Assembly: GCF_004963255.1 (NCBI RefSeq)
Contig: NZ_SUGA01000004.1
Coordinates: 124,001-188,000, forward strand
Source of the DNA: Mesorhizobium sp.
GTDB taxonomy: Bacteria > Pseudomonadota > Alphaproteobacteria > Rhizobiales > Rhizobiaceae
Direction: 5' to 3'
DNA length: 64,000 nucleotides
Each line of letters starts with the position of its first letter. Positions within the stretch are counted from its first letter, which is position 1. The notes under the pieces were generated by a model, which saw only the letters and a program-made list of their open reading frames with translations, made no database searches and was not told the origin of the DNA. Positions 17,377 through 24,540 of the stretch are shown piece after piece. Position numbers and translations under genes: made by a program.

Positions 17377-17703
17377 CGTCGGAAACCCCGTCCGCTTTTG
17401 ATCGAGGCGGGAGTCTACGGCAGCCGGCATTTAAGTCAATAACACTGAAAAACTAACGCAGAAAGCATACTTGCCGTCTACTTTGAAAAGCGGCATACAG
17501 TGTCTTCGTCAACAGGGTTAGTCTGTATTTTGTAAAGGGGCTCAAACGGTTACACTGCCGAAATAATGGCATTATAGGCGAACGTATGATAGACCGGGCT
17601 TGCGCTGGTTCACGCTGCGCGGCGTGAGCTTTAAGGACGGCGGTGTGGGCTTTTCCGTGGTTGGTGGCCCGCACCGCCGTCACACCAACCACGGAATACG
17701 ATC
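17377..17703. other. Control region between the divergent small gene and the initiator gene
   Basis: These 327 bp hold no gene. The left part is AT-rich and probably carries divergent promoters. The right part holds a 6-bp-arm hairpin at 17610-17627 (TCACGC/GCGTGA) and the interleaved inverted repeats at 17636-17696, described separately. Confidence 0.6.
17636..17696 (+). promoter_or_regulatory. Interleaved inverted repeats (A-B-A'-B') in the leader of the initiator gene
   Basis: Two long inverted repeats are interleaved. Arm A (17636-17650) pairs with A' (17667-17681) over 15 bp with one G-U. Arm B (17653-17666) pairs perfectly with B' (17683-17696) over 14 bp. Both possible hairpins have 16-nt loops, and each loop contains an arm of the other. 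With only 2 nt joining arms, a full pseudoknot is sterically unlikely, so the two hairpins are probably mutually exclusive. B' contains GGAA, the only ribosome-site-like bases, ending 7 nt before the ATG at 17704. Hairpin B-B' would hide it and hairpin A-A' would free it. A translational switch is the inference; a paired DNA operator is the alternative. Confidence 0.7.
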
Positions 17704-19332
17704 ATGTCACTGAATGCAGCCGCCGCACGCCCGCAATCCGCCAACACCAGCAATCCCCCGCGTTATGACCTAAGCAAGTTCGACGCGCGGAGAACCGACC
17801 TGATGACGCCGTGGGAGGAAAACCCTACAGGCACCGCGATACAGGTACTTGTCTATCGTCGCCTAATAGAAGCGTGGATGCCGTACCTATCTCCGGCCGA
17901 GTTTGTCGTTATGGCCTTCATACTGCGATACACCGCTGGTATGGGCCGCAAAGGCGCCCACGACCGTGGCCGTCTATCGGCCGGCTTTCATTACAAGCAG
18001 ATCGCCAACGCAACGGGCCTTAGCCGGACCACGGTAGAGCGAGCCATCGGCCGCCTTAAAGAACTTGGCTTCATCACCGTGAACAACGGCGACAACAGAC
18101 AGTGCCTCATAGTCACCCCTGACCTGAATTGGATGGCTTACAAAGACACGCTTCCGGCGTTCCACGGGAGGAGGGCTTTGGCTGCGAAACGTAAGCCCAA
18201 AAAGGCTTCGCCCGTCTCTACGTGGGCTAACCCACCTCTTCCAAGAGGAGACCCCTACCTCCTCCAAGAGGAGACCTCGCGCCTCTTCCAAGAGGAGACC
18301 CCTCACCTCTTCCAAGAGGTGCTTCTAGAATGCAAGGAAGAAGACAAGAAAGAAGATTTAGAAGACACAGGACTACCGGCAGCGCCCGCTACGCGGTCGA
18401 CCGGTGGCCCGGAAGTTCCCTCTTCAAGTGTCCCGGTTTCTGTCCGGGTGCGAGTCCGCCAGCGTGCCGGCTCTCTTCCGGCAAAAAAAGAGCCCCCCCA
18501 GTTGCGCGCCGCCCCCCCGGCCTCCGACATCGCCGAGCCTATGCTGCCCCTGCGCCTCGAAACCGCATCACGCCAGTTCACCGACGAGGAGCGCGCCGCC
18601 GACCGTGCCCGCCAGCTTCAGACGGTGCGCACGATTTTGAAACCGGGTGCACTCGAAAAGACCTATCGCGCGGCGTTCGAGGACGCCTACGGAGACCAGC
18701 CCGGCGTGTTCGCGCTCGCGTGGACCCACGTCCAGCTTGCCAAGATCGGCGCGGTGATCGTGAAGAAATGGCCGGCAGGCGCGGCGGAGGATTGCCACGA
18801 TTACATCGCATGGGTCGTGATGAATTTCTCGCGGCTGCGCCGGCAGGTGTTCGGCTGGATGAAAAAGCCCGAAGCCCCGGTTGCGCCGAACGCTGATTTC
18901 CTCGCCCGCTGGCACGGCGACCTCCTGAAGGCTTACCAGAAGCGCCGGCAGGAACAGAACATCGAATGCCTCGACAGCCACGAGGAACGCAAGCTCGCCC
19001 ATCTGACGCTCGTGCAGGGCAAGTCCCCCGAGGAAGCACTGATCAGCATCGCCGAAGACCGCGCCGCGCTGAAGCTCCGGGACGAGATCGAGGCCGGCAA
19101 GGCGGAAGCGACCCGGCGTCTGCGCGCCGCGCAACTCGCTGAACAGGCTGCGGCCAAGAAACCCATGGGCATCCATCCCCGGTCGGAGGTCGCCATGCGC
19201 CTCCGCGAACTTGAAGCCAAGATGCACAAAAAGGCCGTCGACCCCAATGAACCGATAGACCTGATGGCGGCGCTGGAAGAGGGCGAACGCCGCGCACGAG
19301 AGGATAGCCCTGCGGAGGCAAAGACGCATTAG
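17704..19332 (+). CDS. Phage replication protein O-like initiator with in-gene repeats
   Basis: A 542-aa DNA-binding protein resembling the lambda O group. Residues about 45-145 form a winged helix of the Phage_rep_O type: LSPAEFVVMAFILRYTAGM, then FHYKQIANATGLSRTTVERA and RLKELGFITV. A low-complexity middle (about 150-290) is encoded over four palindromic direct repeats and an A-rich tract. The C-terminal half is helical and charged, with no recognised motif. In lambda, O binds iterons inside its own gene and recruits the helicase through P; the layout here is the same. No helicase-loader gene is next to it. Its leader holds the interleaved repeats. A role in replicating or regulating the excised island is an inference. 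Confidence 0.65.
   Translation: MSLNAAAARPQSANTSNPPRYDLSKFDARRTDLMTPWEENPTGTAIQVLVYRRLIEAWMPYLSPAEFVVMAFILRYTAGMGRKGAHDRGRLSAGFHYKQIANATGLSRTTVERAIGRLKELGFITVNNGDNRQCLIVTPDLNWMAYKDTLPAFHGRRALAAKRKPKKASPVSTWANPPLPRGDPYLLQEETSRLFQEETPHLFQEVLLECKEEDKKEDLEDTGLPAAPATRSTGGPEVPSSSVPVSVRVRVRQRAGSLPAKKEPPQLRAAPPASDIAEPMLPLRLETASRQFTDEERAADRARQLQTVRTILKPGALEKTYRAAFEDAYGDQPGVFALAWTHVQLAKIGAVIVKKWPAGAAEDCHDYIAWVVMNFSRLRRQVFGWMKKPEAPVAPNADFLARWHGDLLKAYQKRRQEQNIECLDSHEERKLAHLTLVQGKSPEEALISIAEDRAALKLRDEIEAGKAEATRRLRAAQLAEQAAAKKPMGIHPRSEVAMRLRELEAKMHKKAVDPNEPIDLMAALEEGERRAREDSPAEAKTH
18235..18319 (+). repeat. Four palindromic iteron-like repeats inside the initiator gene
   Basis: CCTCTTCCAAGAGG, a palindrome with a 2-nt centre, occurs at 18235, 18282 and 18306, and with one change at 18258. 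Start-to-start spacings are 23, 24 and 24 bp. Copies 1 and 3 share 22 identical bases yet are read in different frames (PLPRGD versus LFQEET), so selection acts on DNA, not protein. A purine/A-rich stretch follows at 18326-18373. This matches the layout of a lambda-type origin: four iterons and then an easily melted region within the initiator gene. Confidence 0.65.
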
Positions 19333-19563
19333 AGCGCTCCAGCCACCCCATGATTGATAACCCTTCTTGGCTCGGGCTTCATGGCGATACGCCGTCCGCG
19401 TTATGCGCATTAAACTGGCCAGGAAGCCCACGACACGCCTGACGACGGCAAGAGCCCAGCGGCCAAAGCTCGGCTCGAAAGACGGAAAAAATGCGCCCAC
19501 GTGTCACCGGAGCGGCGCTTGGAGATCAGTAAGAAGGCGGCGTGAAAACCCGAACAGTGGTTG

Positions 19564-19610
19564 CGTGTTAAGAATTTCTCCCATACGGTAGGGGAAGATT
19601 CGTTAACACG
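19564..19610. promoter_or_regulatory. Inverted repeat upstream of the XRE-ImmA operon (candidate operator)
   Basis: An imperfect inverted repeat of about 20-bp arms: 19564-19582 (CGTGTTAAGAATTTCTCCC) and 19591-19610 (GGGGAAGATTCGTTAACACG), with an 8-nt centre. It ends 10 bp before the GTG start at 19621 and leaves GGAGAACC as the ribosome site. Its position suits autoregulation by the XRE-type protein encoded second in this operon. Confidence 0.55.
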
Positions 19611-19620
19611 GAGAACCGTT

Positions 19621-20259
19621 GTGCCTGAAATGCCCCAAATGGTCCCGACCCGTATCCTTCGGGAAGACTGGCAAGTTCTGCCTCGCCTTGAAGACCTTCA
19701 GCTTGAAAAGGCCAAGCTCTTGAACATCCGCGCTACGGCTGTCGGCGCGGCGGCCGACACCACGCCTTACCACCCCGCGAACACGGCCGGCACTCTGTCC
19801 TATCACTTCGGTACTTTCGCACTCAGGAATGAGTTTGTCGGCAAGGTCTGGGTGCTTGATCGCACGAACGGGGTCGAGACCATTAAGAACGAGACCAAGC
19901 GCATCAAAGTCGTCTTCGCCAACGTGGACATTGCTTGCAATGACGACCACCCGCCTAAGCCGCGCTCGACCAAAGGAGCCGGTGCCGAGCGTCTGTGCGT
20001 CGGCAACGACCTGTTCGGCGGGCTTCCGCACTATGCCCCCGCTGTTGCCGAGGCCGGTTGGACCGTCTTCTATCTGATGGTGGCTCCCGACGGGGCGGTG
20101 GAACTAAGTTGCCCGCTGCTTAAGAACGGCACTTTTCAGCACTTTGTCGAGCGCCTGTATCTGTCTGACGGTAGCGATCTCGACAAAGAGCCGAAGTTGT
20201 CGCTTGACGAAGATGACGCGGCCGACGATTTCGATCCGCAGGTTGCCCGTAAGAAGTAA
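19621..20259 (+). CDS. Uncharacterised protein paired with the XRE-ImmA/IrrE regulator
   Basis: A 212-aa soluble protein I do not recognise. The start is a GTG at 19621 with GGAGA 7 nt upstream; an upstream in-frame extension to 19561 crosses the inverted repeat. It has no signal peptide or membrane span. Notable features are a central FANVDIACNDDHPPKP segment, LCVGNDLFGGLPHY, and a very acidic C-terminus (LSLDEDDAADDFDPQ). It is 6 bp upstream of the XRE-ImmA/IrrE gene, so the two form an operon. In such pairs the metallopeptidase often cleaves or controls its partner, as ImmA does ImmR, so this protein may be the substrate, toxin or effector. That is inference only. Confidence 0.7.
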   Translation: MPEMPQMVPTRILREDWQVLPRLEDLQLEKAKLLNIRATAVGAAADTTPYHPANTAGTLSYHFGTFALRNEFVGKVWVLDRTNGVETIKNETKRIKVVFANVDIACNDDHPPKPRSTKGAGAERLCVGNDLFGGLPHYAPAVAEAGWTVFYLMVAPDGAVELSCPLLKNGTFQHFVERLYLSDGSDLDKEPKLSLDEDDAADDFDPQVARKK

Positions 20260-20265
20260 AGCGTC

Positions 20266-21342
20266 ATGGCATTCAATCCGAAGAGACTCATCCTCGCCCG
20301 GAAACGGCGGCGGATGACTGGCAAAGGACTCGCTGAGGCGGCCGGCTTGTCGCCGATCACCGTGTCCCGCGTCGAAAATGGTGAGAATGAGCCCGACGAG
20401 GCTACAGTGGATAGGTTCGCAAAAGCGCTCGCCTATCCGGCGACCTTTTTCTATCTCGATGACCCTGACGAACTCGACACTACGGCTGTCAGTTTTCGAA
20501 GCCTTTCGAAAATGAGTTCAAAGGAACGCGATGCCGCCATCAACGCCGGCCGCCTTGGTCTGCAATTGAGCGATTGGCTTGAAGGGCAGTTTAGTCTGCC
20601 TGACGCCAACCTGGTGGATCTCAGCTACGAAACAGACCCAGAAGCAGCCGCTCGCACTCTGCGCGCCTATTGGAGCCTAGGAGAAAAGCCCATTGGCAAC
20701 ATGCTTGGTCTTTTGGAGGTTCAAGGGGTCAGGGTGTTCTCCCTTTCGGAAGCGACTAGCTCGGTGGACGCCTTCTCGTTCTGGCGCGATGAACGGCCAT
20801 TCGTATTTTTGAATAACTACAAAACTGCGGAACACAGCATCTTTGATGCTGCCCATGAGCTATGCCATTTGGTGATGCACAGGCACGCCGGCTCTCAGCT
20901 GTCGCGAACGGCCGAGCGCGAGGCCAACCAATTCGCTTCGGCATTTTTGATGCCGGAGAACGATGTGCGTTCACGTATGCCGCGGTTCATCACTGTCGAT
21001 CTTATTATTCGCGCAAAGGCCCGTTGGCGGGTATCGGCGATGGCGATGGCCTACAGGCTTCATTCGTTGAATTTGCTTAGCGAGTGGCAATACAAATCTG
21101 CCTGCATTGAGCTAGGCCGCCGGGGCTATCGGAGCGGCGAGCCCAACGGCATCGAGCGCGAGACATCAGCGGTCTGGAGGAAAATTCTCGCCCACCTCTG
21201 GAGCGAGAAAGTGACAAAGCACGAAATAGCGGGCCTTCTACATCTCCCGCCAGATGAGCTTGAAGGGCTGATCTGGGGATTGGCTGGACCAGTCGTCCGA
21301 CCGGATCGGGACGATAGCCGCGCTGGCTTGCGCCTGATTTAA
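20266..21342 (+). CDS. XRE-family regulator fused to an ImmA/IrrE metallopeptidase domain
   Basis: A 358-aa cytoplasmic protein. Residues about 7-60 form an XRE/Cro helix-turn-helix (GLAEAAGLSPITVSRVENGE). The middle carries an ImmA/IrrE zinc metallopeptidase core with HELCH (HEXXH, near 197) and EREANQFASAFLMP, the third-ligand helix typical of this family. The C-terminal third is helical. ImmA of ICEBs1 cleaves the repressor of its element, and IrrE acts in the DNA-damage response, so this fusion may act as a self-contained lysogeny-type switch for the island. It follows the 212-aa gene by 6 bp and probably binds the inverted repeat at 19564-19610. Confidence 0.85.
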   Translation: MAFNPKRLILARKRRRMTGKGLAEAAGLSPITVSRVENGENEPDEATVDRFAKALAYPATFFYLDDPDELDTTAVSFRSLSKMSSKERDAAINAGRLGLQLSDWLEGQFSLPDANLVDLSYETDPEAAARTLRAYWSLGEKPIGNMLGLLEVQGVRVFSLSEATSSVDAFSFWRDERPFVFLNNYKTAEHSIFDAAHELCHLVMHRHAGSQLSRTAEREANQFASAFLMPENDVRSRMPRFITVDLIIRAKARWRVSAMAMAYRLHSLNLLSEWQYKSACIELGRRGYRSGEPNGIERETSAVWRKILAHLWSEKVTKHEIAGLLHLPPDELEGLIWGLAGPVVRPDRDDSRAGLRLI

Positions 21343-21455
21343 TGTGAACTTTTCATACTTCCCTGCAGTGGCCGCTGGCGTGTCGAAAACACTCTGGTCG
21401 ATACGAGAAGATGGACGCTGTTGCGTTCTGGCGATGCTGGAGCAGGACCGTGCTC

Positions 21456-21602
21456 TAGGGCGAGCGCCACACTGCCCGCCAGCGGGAGATTATCGCCATC
21501 CTTCAGCGCAATGGCTTCAGGACGGATTTGACCGAAAGAGCTTTTGGCCCTGTTTGCGCAGATGCAAATTCTGCACATCGCTCACGGAGTCGGCTTTTTA
21601 AT
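21456..21602 (+). pseudogene. Remnant of a small rhizobial protein gene, frameshifted
   Basis: In one frame 21456-21540 reads GERHTARQREIIAILQRNG followed by RTDLTER. After a one-base shift near 21537 it continues ELLALFAQMQILHIAH. Together these match, from memory, a widespread small rhizobial protein with ...VARQREIIAELERDG...LLAQFEEMQALHVADRDRL. No start codon or intact frame remains. It occupies most of the 319-bp gap between 21343 and 21661, where nothing else was found. Its presence in an island suggests recruitment of chromosomal debris. Confidence 0.5.
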
Positions 21603-21661
21603 TCAAACTGATACCCTACCCGAGTTTGCCCAACAGGTTGCAAAATGAGGCGGTCCGGAAA

Positions 21662-22300
21662 TCAAGCTTGCGGTATAATCCCAGTCTTATCCGCCACTCG
21701 CCTTGCCAGTCTCGACAGTGTTGACCGGGAACATCCCGTTGCCGAAACGATGGTGCTCCAGCTTTGCCCGCTGGTGAGCATGTTTTGGATCGCCGCGTTT
21801 CGCGCCTTGTCTTCGGGACGACCCCGGTATTTGCCCTCGTCCTTGGCCTTTGCAATGCCCTGCATCTGCCTGCGTCGCCTGTCATCATAATCCTTGCGGG
21901 CAATGGCTGCCAACATGTCCAGTAGCATCCCGTTGACCGCTTCCAACATGCGCGCCGTGAAGGAGTCCTCCTCCGCCGTCATCATCTGGTGCGAGGCCTG
22001 AAGGTCCAACGCAACGATCTTGACCTTCCGTTGTGCAATCTCCTGCTTGAGGCGCTCCCAGTCGACGGCATTGAGGCGGCTCAACCGATCCACCTGTTCG
22101 ATGAGGAGGATATCTCCCGGCTCACAGTCGGCAAGAAGGCGGAACAATTCCGGGCGGGCTAAGGATGCTCCGCTCTCGTTCTCCAGATAGGTGGCGGCGA
22201 TTTTGAGGCCCCGCTCTTTGGCGAACGCGAGGAGATCGCTCTTGGCACGGCTGGCGTCCTGCTCTTTGGTTGAGGCTCGAAGATATGCGCGTACGAACAT
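21662..22300 (-). CDS. Serine recombinase (resolvase/invertase family)
   Basis: A 212-aa small serine recombinase. The nucleophile Ser10 lies in LRASTKEQD; the catalytic core continues with QVDRLSRLNAVDWERL and the E-helix region FTARMLEAVNGMLLDMLAAI. A C-terminal helix-turn-helix (SWSTIVSATGCSRSTLSRLA) binds DNA. The length is usual for resolvases. GGGGGT lies just before the ATG at 22300. No transposase lies nearby, so it may resolve island dimers, invert DNA or be left over from a transposon. Two inverted repeats upstream (22309-22325, 22369-22392) could be its binding sites. Confidence 0.9.
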   Translation of the reverse strand: MFVRAYLRASTKEQDASRAKSDLLAFAKERGLKIAATYLENESGASLARPELFRLLADCEPGDILLIEQVDRLSRLNAVDWERLKQEIAQRKVKIVALDLQASHQMMTAEEDSFTARMLEAVNGMLLDMLAAIARKDYDDRRRRQMQGIAKAKDEGKYRGRPEDKARNAAIQNMLTSGQSWSTIVSATGCSRSTLSRLARRVADKTGIIPQA

Positions 22301-22308
22301 GTGACCCC

Positions 22309-22392
22309 CGGTTCGATATGAACCGTCTGATATTGCCCGGTACGATTAGGGTGGTCAAACATTATTATCGAACCAGCCCAAAAGGTGGTTCG
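22309..22392. promoter_or_regulatory. Candidate recombinase binding sites (res-like) upstream of the serine recombinase
   Basis: Two inverted repeats share the half-site GGTTCG/CGAACC: CGGTTC-GATAT-GAACCG at 22309-22325 and CGAACCA-(10)-TGGTTCG at 22369-22392. They lie 9 to 92 bp upstream of the recombinase start. Spaced palindromes with a shared half-site next to a resolvase gene are what a res site or autoregulatory operator looks like. Half-sites are shorter than usual, so this is tentative. Confidence 0.4.
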
Positions 22393-22549
22393 CTAAAAGC
22401 ATACCTTGAAGAACCGGCCGCCACGGGAGCAGACGCGGCTTCATTTCGGGCCGCGTGAGTGCGTGTAAGATCTGGGTAGTCAACCAGAGAGCACGCATGA
22501 CAGCTTGGCAGCCGCCCAGCAATTTGTGCTGGCGGGGGCAGATTCCAGC

Positions 22550-23485
22550 CTACTCTAATTCAGCTCGTATCGACCCGGGCTCTCCAATTGCGCCATTTGA
22601 TCCGGGAGGCCCATCCACACCATCGGAGCCTGAAGGCCCGTCCTTGCCGCCGCTACAAAAATGACTACCGTTCCCGCCACGGCCACCGCGCCCACCAGGG
22701 CCGCCTCGACCGCCATGGCCCCCTGCTCCTCCCTGTCCACCATTGGAAGTAAACAAAATTTCAGCCCTGAATGCGCTAATCGGGCCTCGCAGAACGAGAT
22801 AGCCTCCGTTCCCACCGTCGCCGCCTCTACCTCCTGGACCACCGGGTCCGCCTTGACCTCCCGGACTTCCCGGCTTGCCCGACCTGCGACAGTTCAATAA
22901 TTCCTCAAGTGCTGGCTCTCCATTCAGCCCTTGAGCACCAGGCGAACCCGGAGCGCCTTCTTGTCCCGGCTCGCCCGGCTGGCCACTTAGGTCAACGGTC
23001 AACAGAGATCGCGGGTTTACATCAATAGCATTCAAAAGCACGGTTCCGCCTGATCGGCCCGAAAGCCTATCGATGCCATTGCCACTAATTCGATCATCGA
23101 AGCTCACGATGCTTGCGTTGTCCCATTCGAACTCGGACGCATTCACGATTAAGTTCACGCCGTTCGTAACAATCTTGGCGCCATTCTTTAATACCATCTT
23201 TGACACTGAGATGTTCTCCGCGCCAAAATACCCGCTTCCGGAAGCGCTGGTGGCAGAGATGCTGAGAGTTGCGCCATCTAGAACTAGGACAGGAAGACGT
23301 TTTAAACTGGCATCAAATGAGAAAGGATCCAACTTCTCCGCGAGGTATTCGGGCGGCTTAATCTCTCGCGGAAGGCTGGCTGAATCCACAATTGTCCCCG
23401 GCCCATACATTATCATCCCGCCTGCCCCGGCCGGGGCGGATAGTAAGAGCACAGCTCCCAACGCAATCAGGCAGCGGAGGCTCAT
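22550..23485 (-). CDS. Exported collagen-like Gly-X-Y repeat protein
   Basis: A 311-aa protein with a Sec signal peptide (CLIALGAVLLLSAPAGAGG). Residues about 30-165 form an Asn/Ser-rich region with repeated GA-K/N patterns suggestive of a short beta-helix (VSKMVLKNGAKIVTNGVNLI). From about residue 167 Gly-X-Y triplets dominate: GQPGEPGQEGAPGSPGAQG, then GKPGSPGGQGGPGGPGG and a further block near the C-terminus. Two insertions hold CRR and FCSGG cysteines. Bacterial collagens form surface or secreted triple helices. Its start overlaps the protease stop by 4 bp (ATGA), so the two are translationally coupled. Confidence 0.8.
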   Translation of the reverse strand: MSLRCLIALGAVLLLSAPAGAGGMIMYGPGTIVDSASLPREIKPPEYLAEKLDPFSFDASLKRLPVLVLDGATLSISATSASGSGYFGAENISVSKMVLKNGAKIVTNGVNLIVNASEFEWDNASIVSFDDRISGNGIDRLSGRSGGTVLLNAIDVNPRSLLTVDLSGQPGEPGQEGAPGSPGAQGLNGEPALEELLNCRRSGKPGSPGGQGGPGGPGGRGGDGGNGGYLVLRGPISAFRAEILFTSNGGQGGAGGHGGRGGPGGRGGRGGNGSHFCSGGKDGPSGSDGVDGPPGSNGAIGEPGSIRAELE

Positions 23486-24531
23486 TGGTTCGGTCCATGT
23501 TTCTTAACGACCTGTCCGATCTTGACGAACGGAGCCGCTGCCTTCGAGGCCCCCTTCGAAGTCAAGTCGCCTCCGGGCTCGGGCCAACGAACAAGTAAAT
23601 CTCGCGTCGGGTCCCAAAATGTAAACATGTTTGGAACAGAATGTTGCGCGACGAGAACAGTCATAGGTTCGTCACCCGACCGCCAATACCAATCTTGGCC
23701 CTGTTTAATAAACGACGCACCTATTGAGCTGTCGTACTCGTATTCAAGAGCAGCTACTGGCACCACAGCTGGGTTAACCTGGGGGGCCGAAACCGCCCCC
23801 GCAAATATCGGACTAGCCGACAGTAGTGCCCCGACGGCGAGCCCCGTGTTAAACGATTTCGGATCGCTTCCGCGTCCTCCCGCCTGATGCATCCCTACAA
23901 AGTCAAACTTGCCATCAAAAATTGGCGCTCCCGAACTGCCCGAGTCGGTGTCGCACGTATGATGAATCTTTGTGTCCGCTATTCCAGGGTCTGACGTCTT
24001 GCAATCAAGGCGAGTTAAGACCAATGAGCCCGGGCCAGGAAAGTGCAGCATAAATAAATCCTCACCCGCACCCACGGGAGAGTCGGGCAACTTGAGCGAA
24101 GCCCCGGAGAACTCAGCGATTGGCTCTTTGCTCTCAATTATTACGAAATCATTCTGCTCGCTCTCCTCGGCGAACGCATGCTTCAGCTCATATACTTTTT
24201 TGGCGCCGTCGGTATGTGCCATCCAGACATAAGACCGAATATACCCGACATCTCCCCCGGCCTGGTCGTAAAAACAATGTCGCGCAGTGATTATGTATTT
24301 CGTCGAAATAGCCAATGCCGAACAAACTGCGGTTACGGTTGACCCCCCACTATCGTCCGGAAGCTCCAAACTAAGCTGCCCGACCATCTTTGCCAAAGTA
24401 AAATAGTCTGATGCCGGTGAGACGCTCTCTCGTCGCGATGCAGGTGCCGAGCTCTCTGTCGCGTATAATTGCGACGAGCTACCCGCAAAACAAAGACCCA
24501 ACGCAGCGCAGATTCGGTGAAAATCCTTCAT
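23482..24531 (-). CDS. Exported trypsin-like serine protease (S1 fold)
   Basis: A 349-aa protein with an N-terminal signal peptide (about residues 1-25) and a chymotrypsin-fold domain over about 50-250. The triad is visible: His in IITARHCFYD, Asp in QNDFVII and Ser in CDTDSGSSGAPIFDG, with the oxyanion glycine before the serine. Four cysteines (SALA-side, RHC, DCK, TCD) fit the usual disulfides. The C-terminal 100 residues are Trp-rich (DWYWRSGDEP) and may bind ligand or substrate. It lies 9 bp after the muramidase gene and overlaps the collagen-like gene, so the three form an operon. Confidence 0.87.
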   Translation of the reverse strand: MKDFHRICAALGLCFAGSSSQLYATESSAPASRRESVSPASDYFTLAKMVGQLSLELPDDSGGSTVTAVCSALAISTKYIITARHCFYDQAGGDVGYIRSYVWMAHTDGAKKVYELKHAFAEESEQNDFVIIESKEPIAEFSGASLKLPDSPVGAGEDLFMLHFPGPGSLVLTRLDCKTSDPGIADTKIHHTCDTDSGSSGAPIFDGKFDFVGMHQAGGRGSDPKSFNTGLAVGALLSASPIFAGAVSAPQVNPAVVPVAALEYEYDSSIGASFIKQGQDWYWRSGDEPMTVLVAQHSVPNMFTFWDPTRDLLVRWPEPGGDLTSKGASKAAAPFVKIGQVVKKHGPNQ

Positions 24532-24540
24532 TTGGGCGTC

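Noticed and set aside
18235..18319. CRISPR array
   Set aside because: Repeats are 14 bp with 9-10 bp between them, inside a coding sequence, and the intervals are not unique spacers of CRISPR length.
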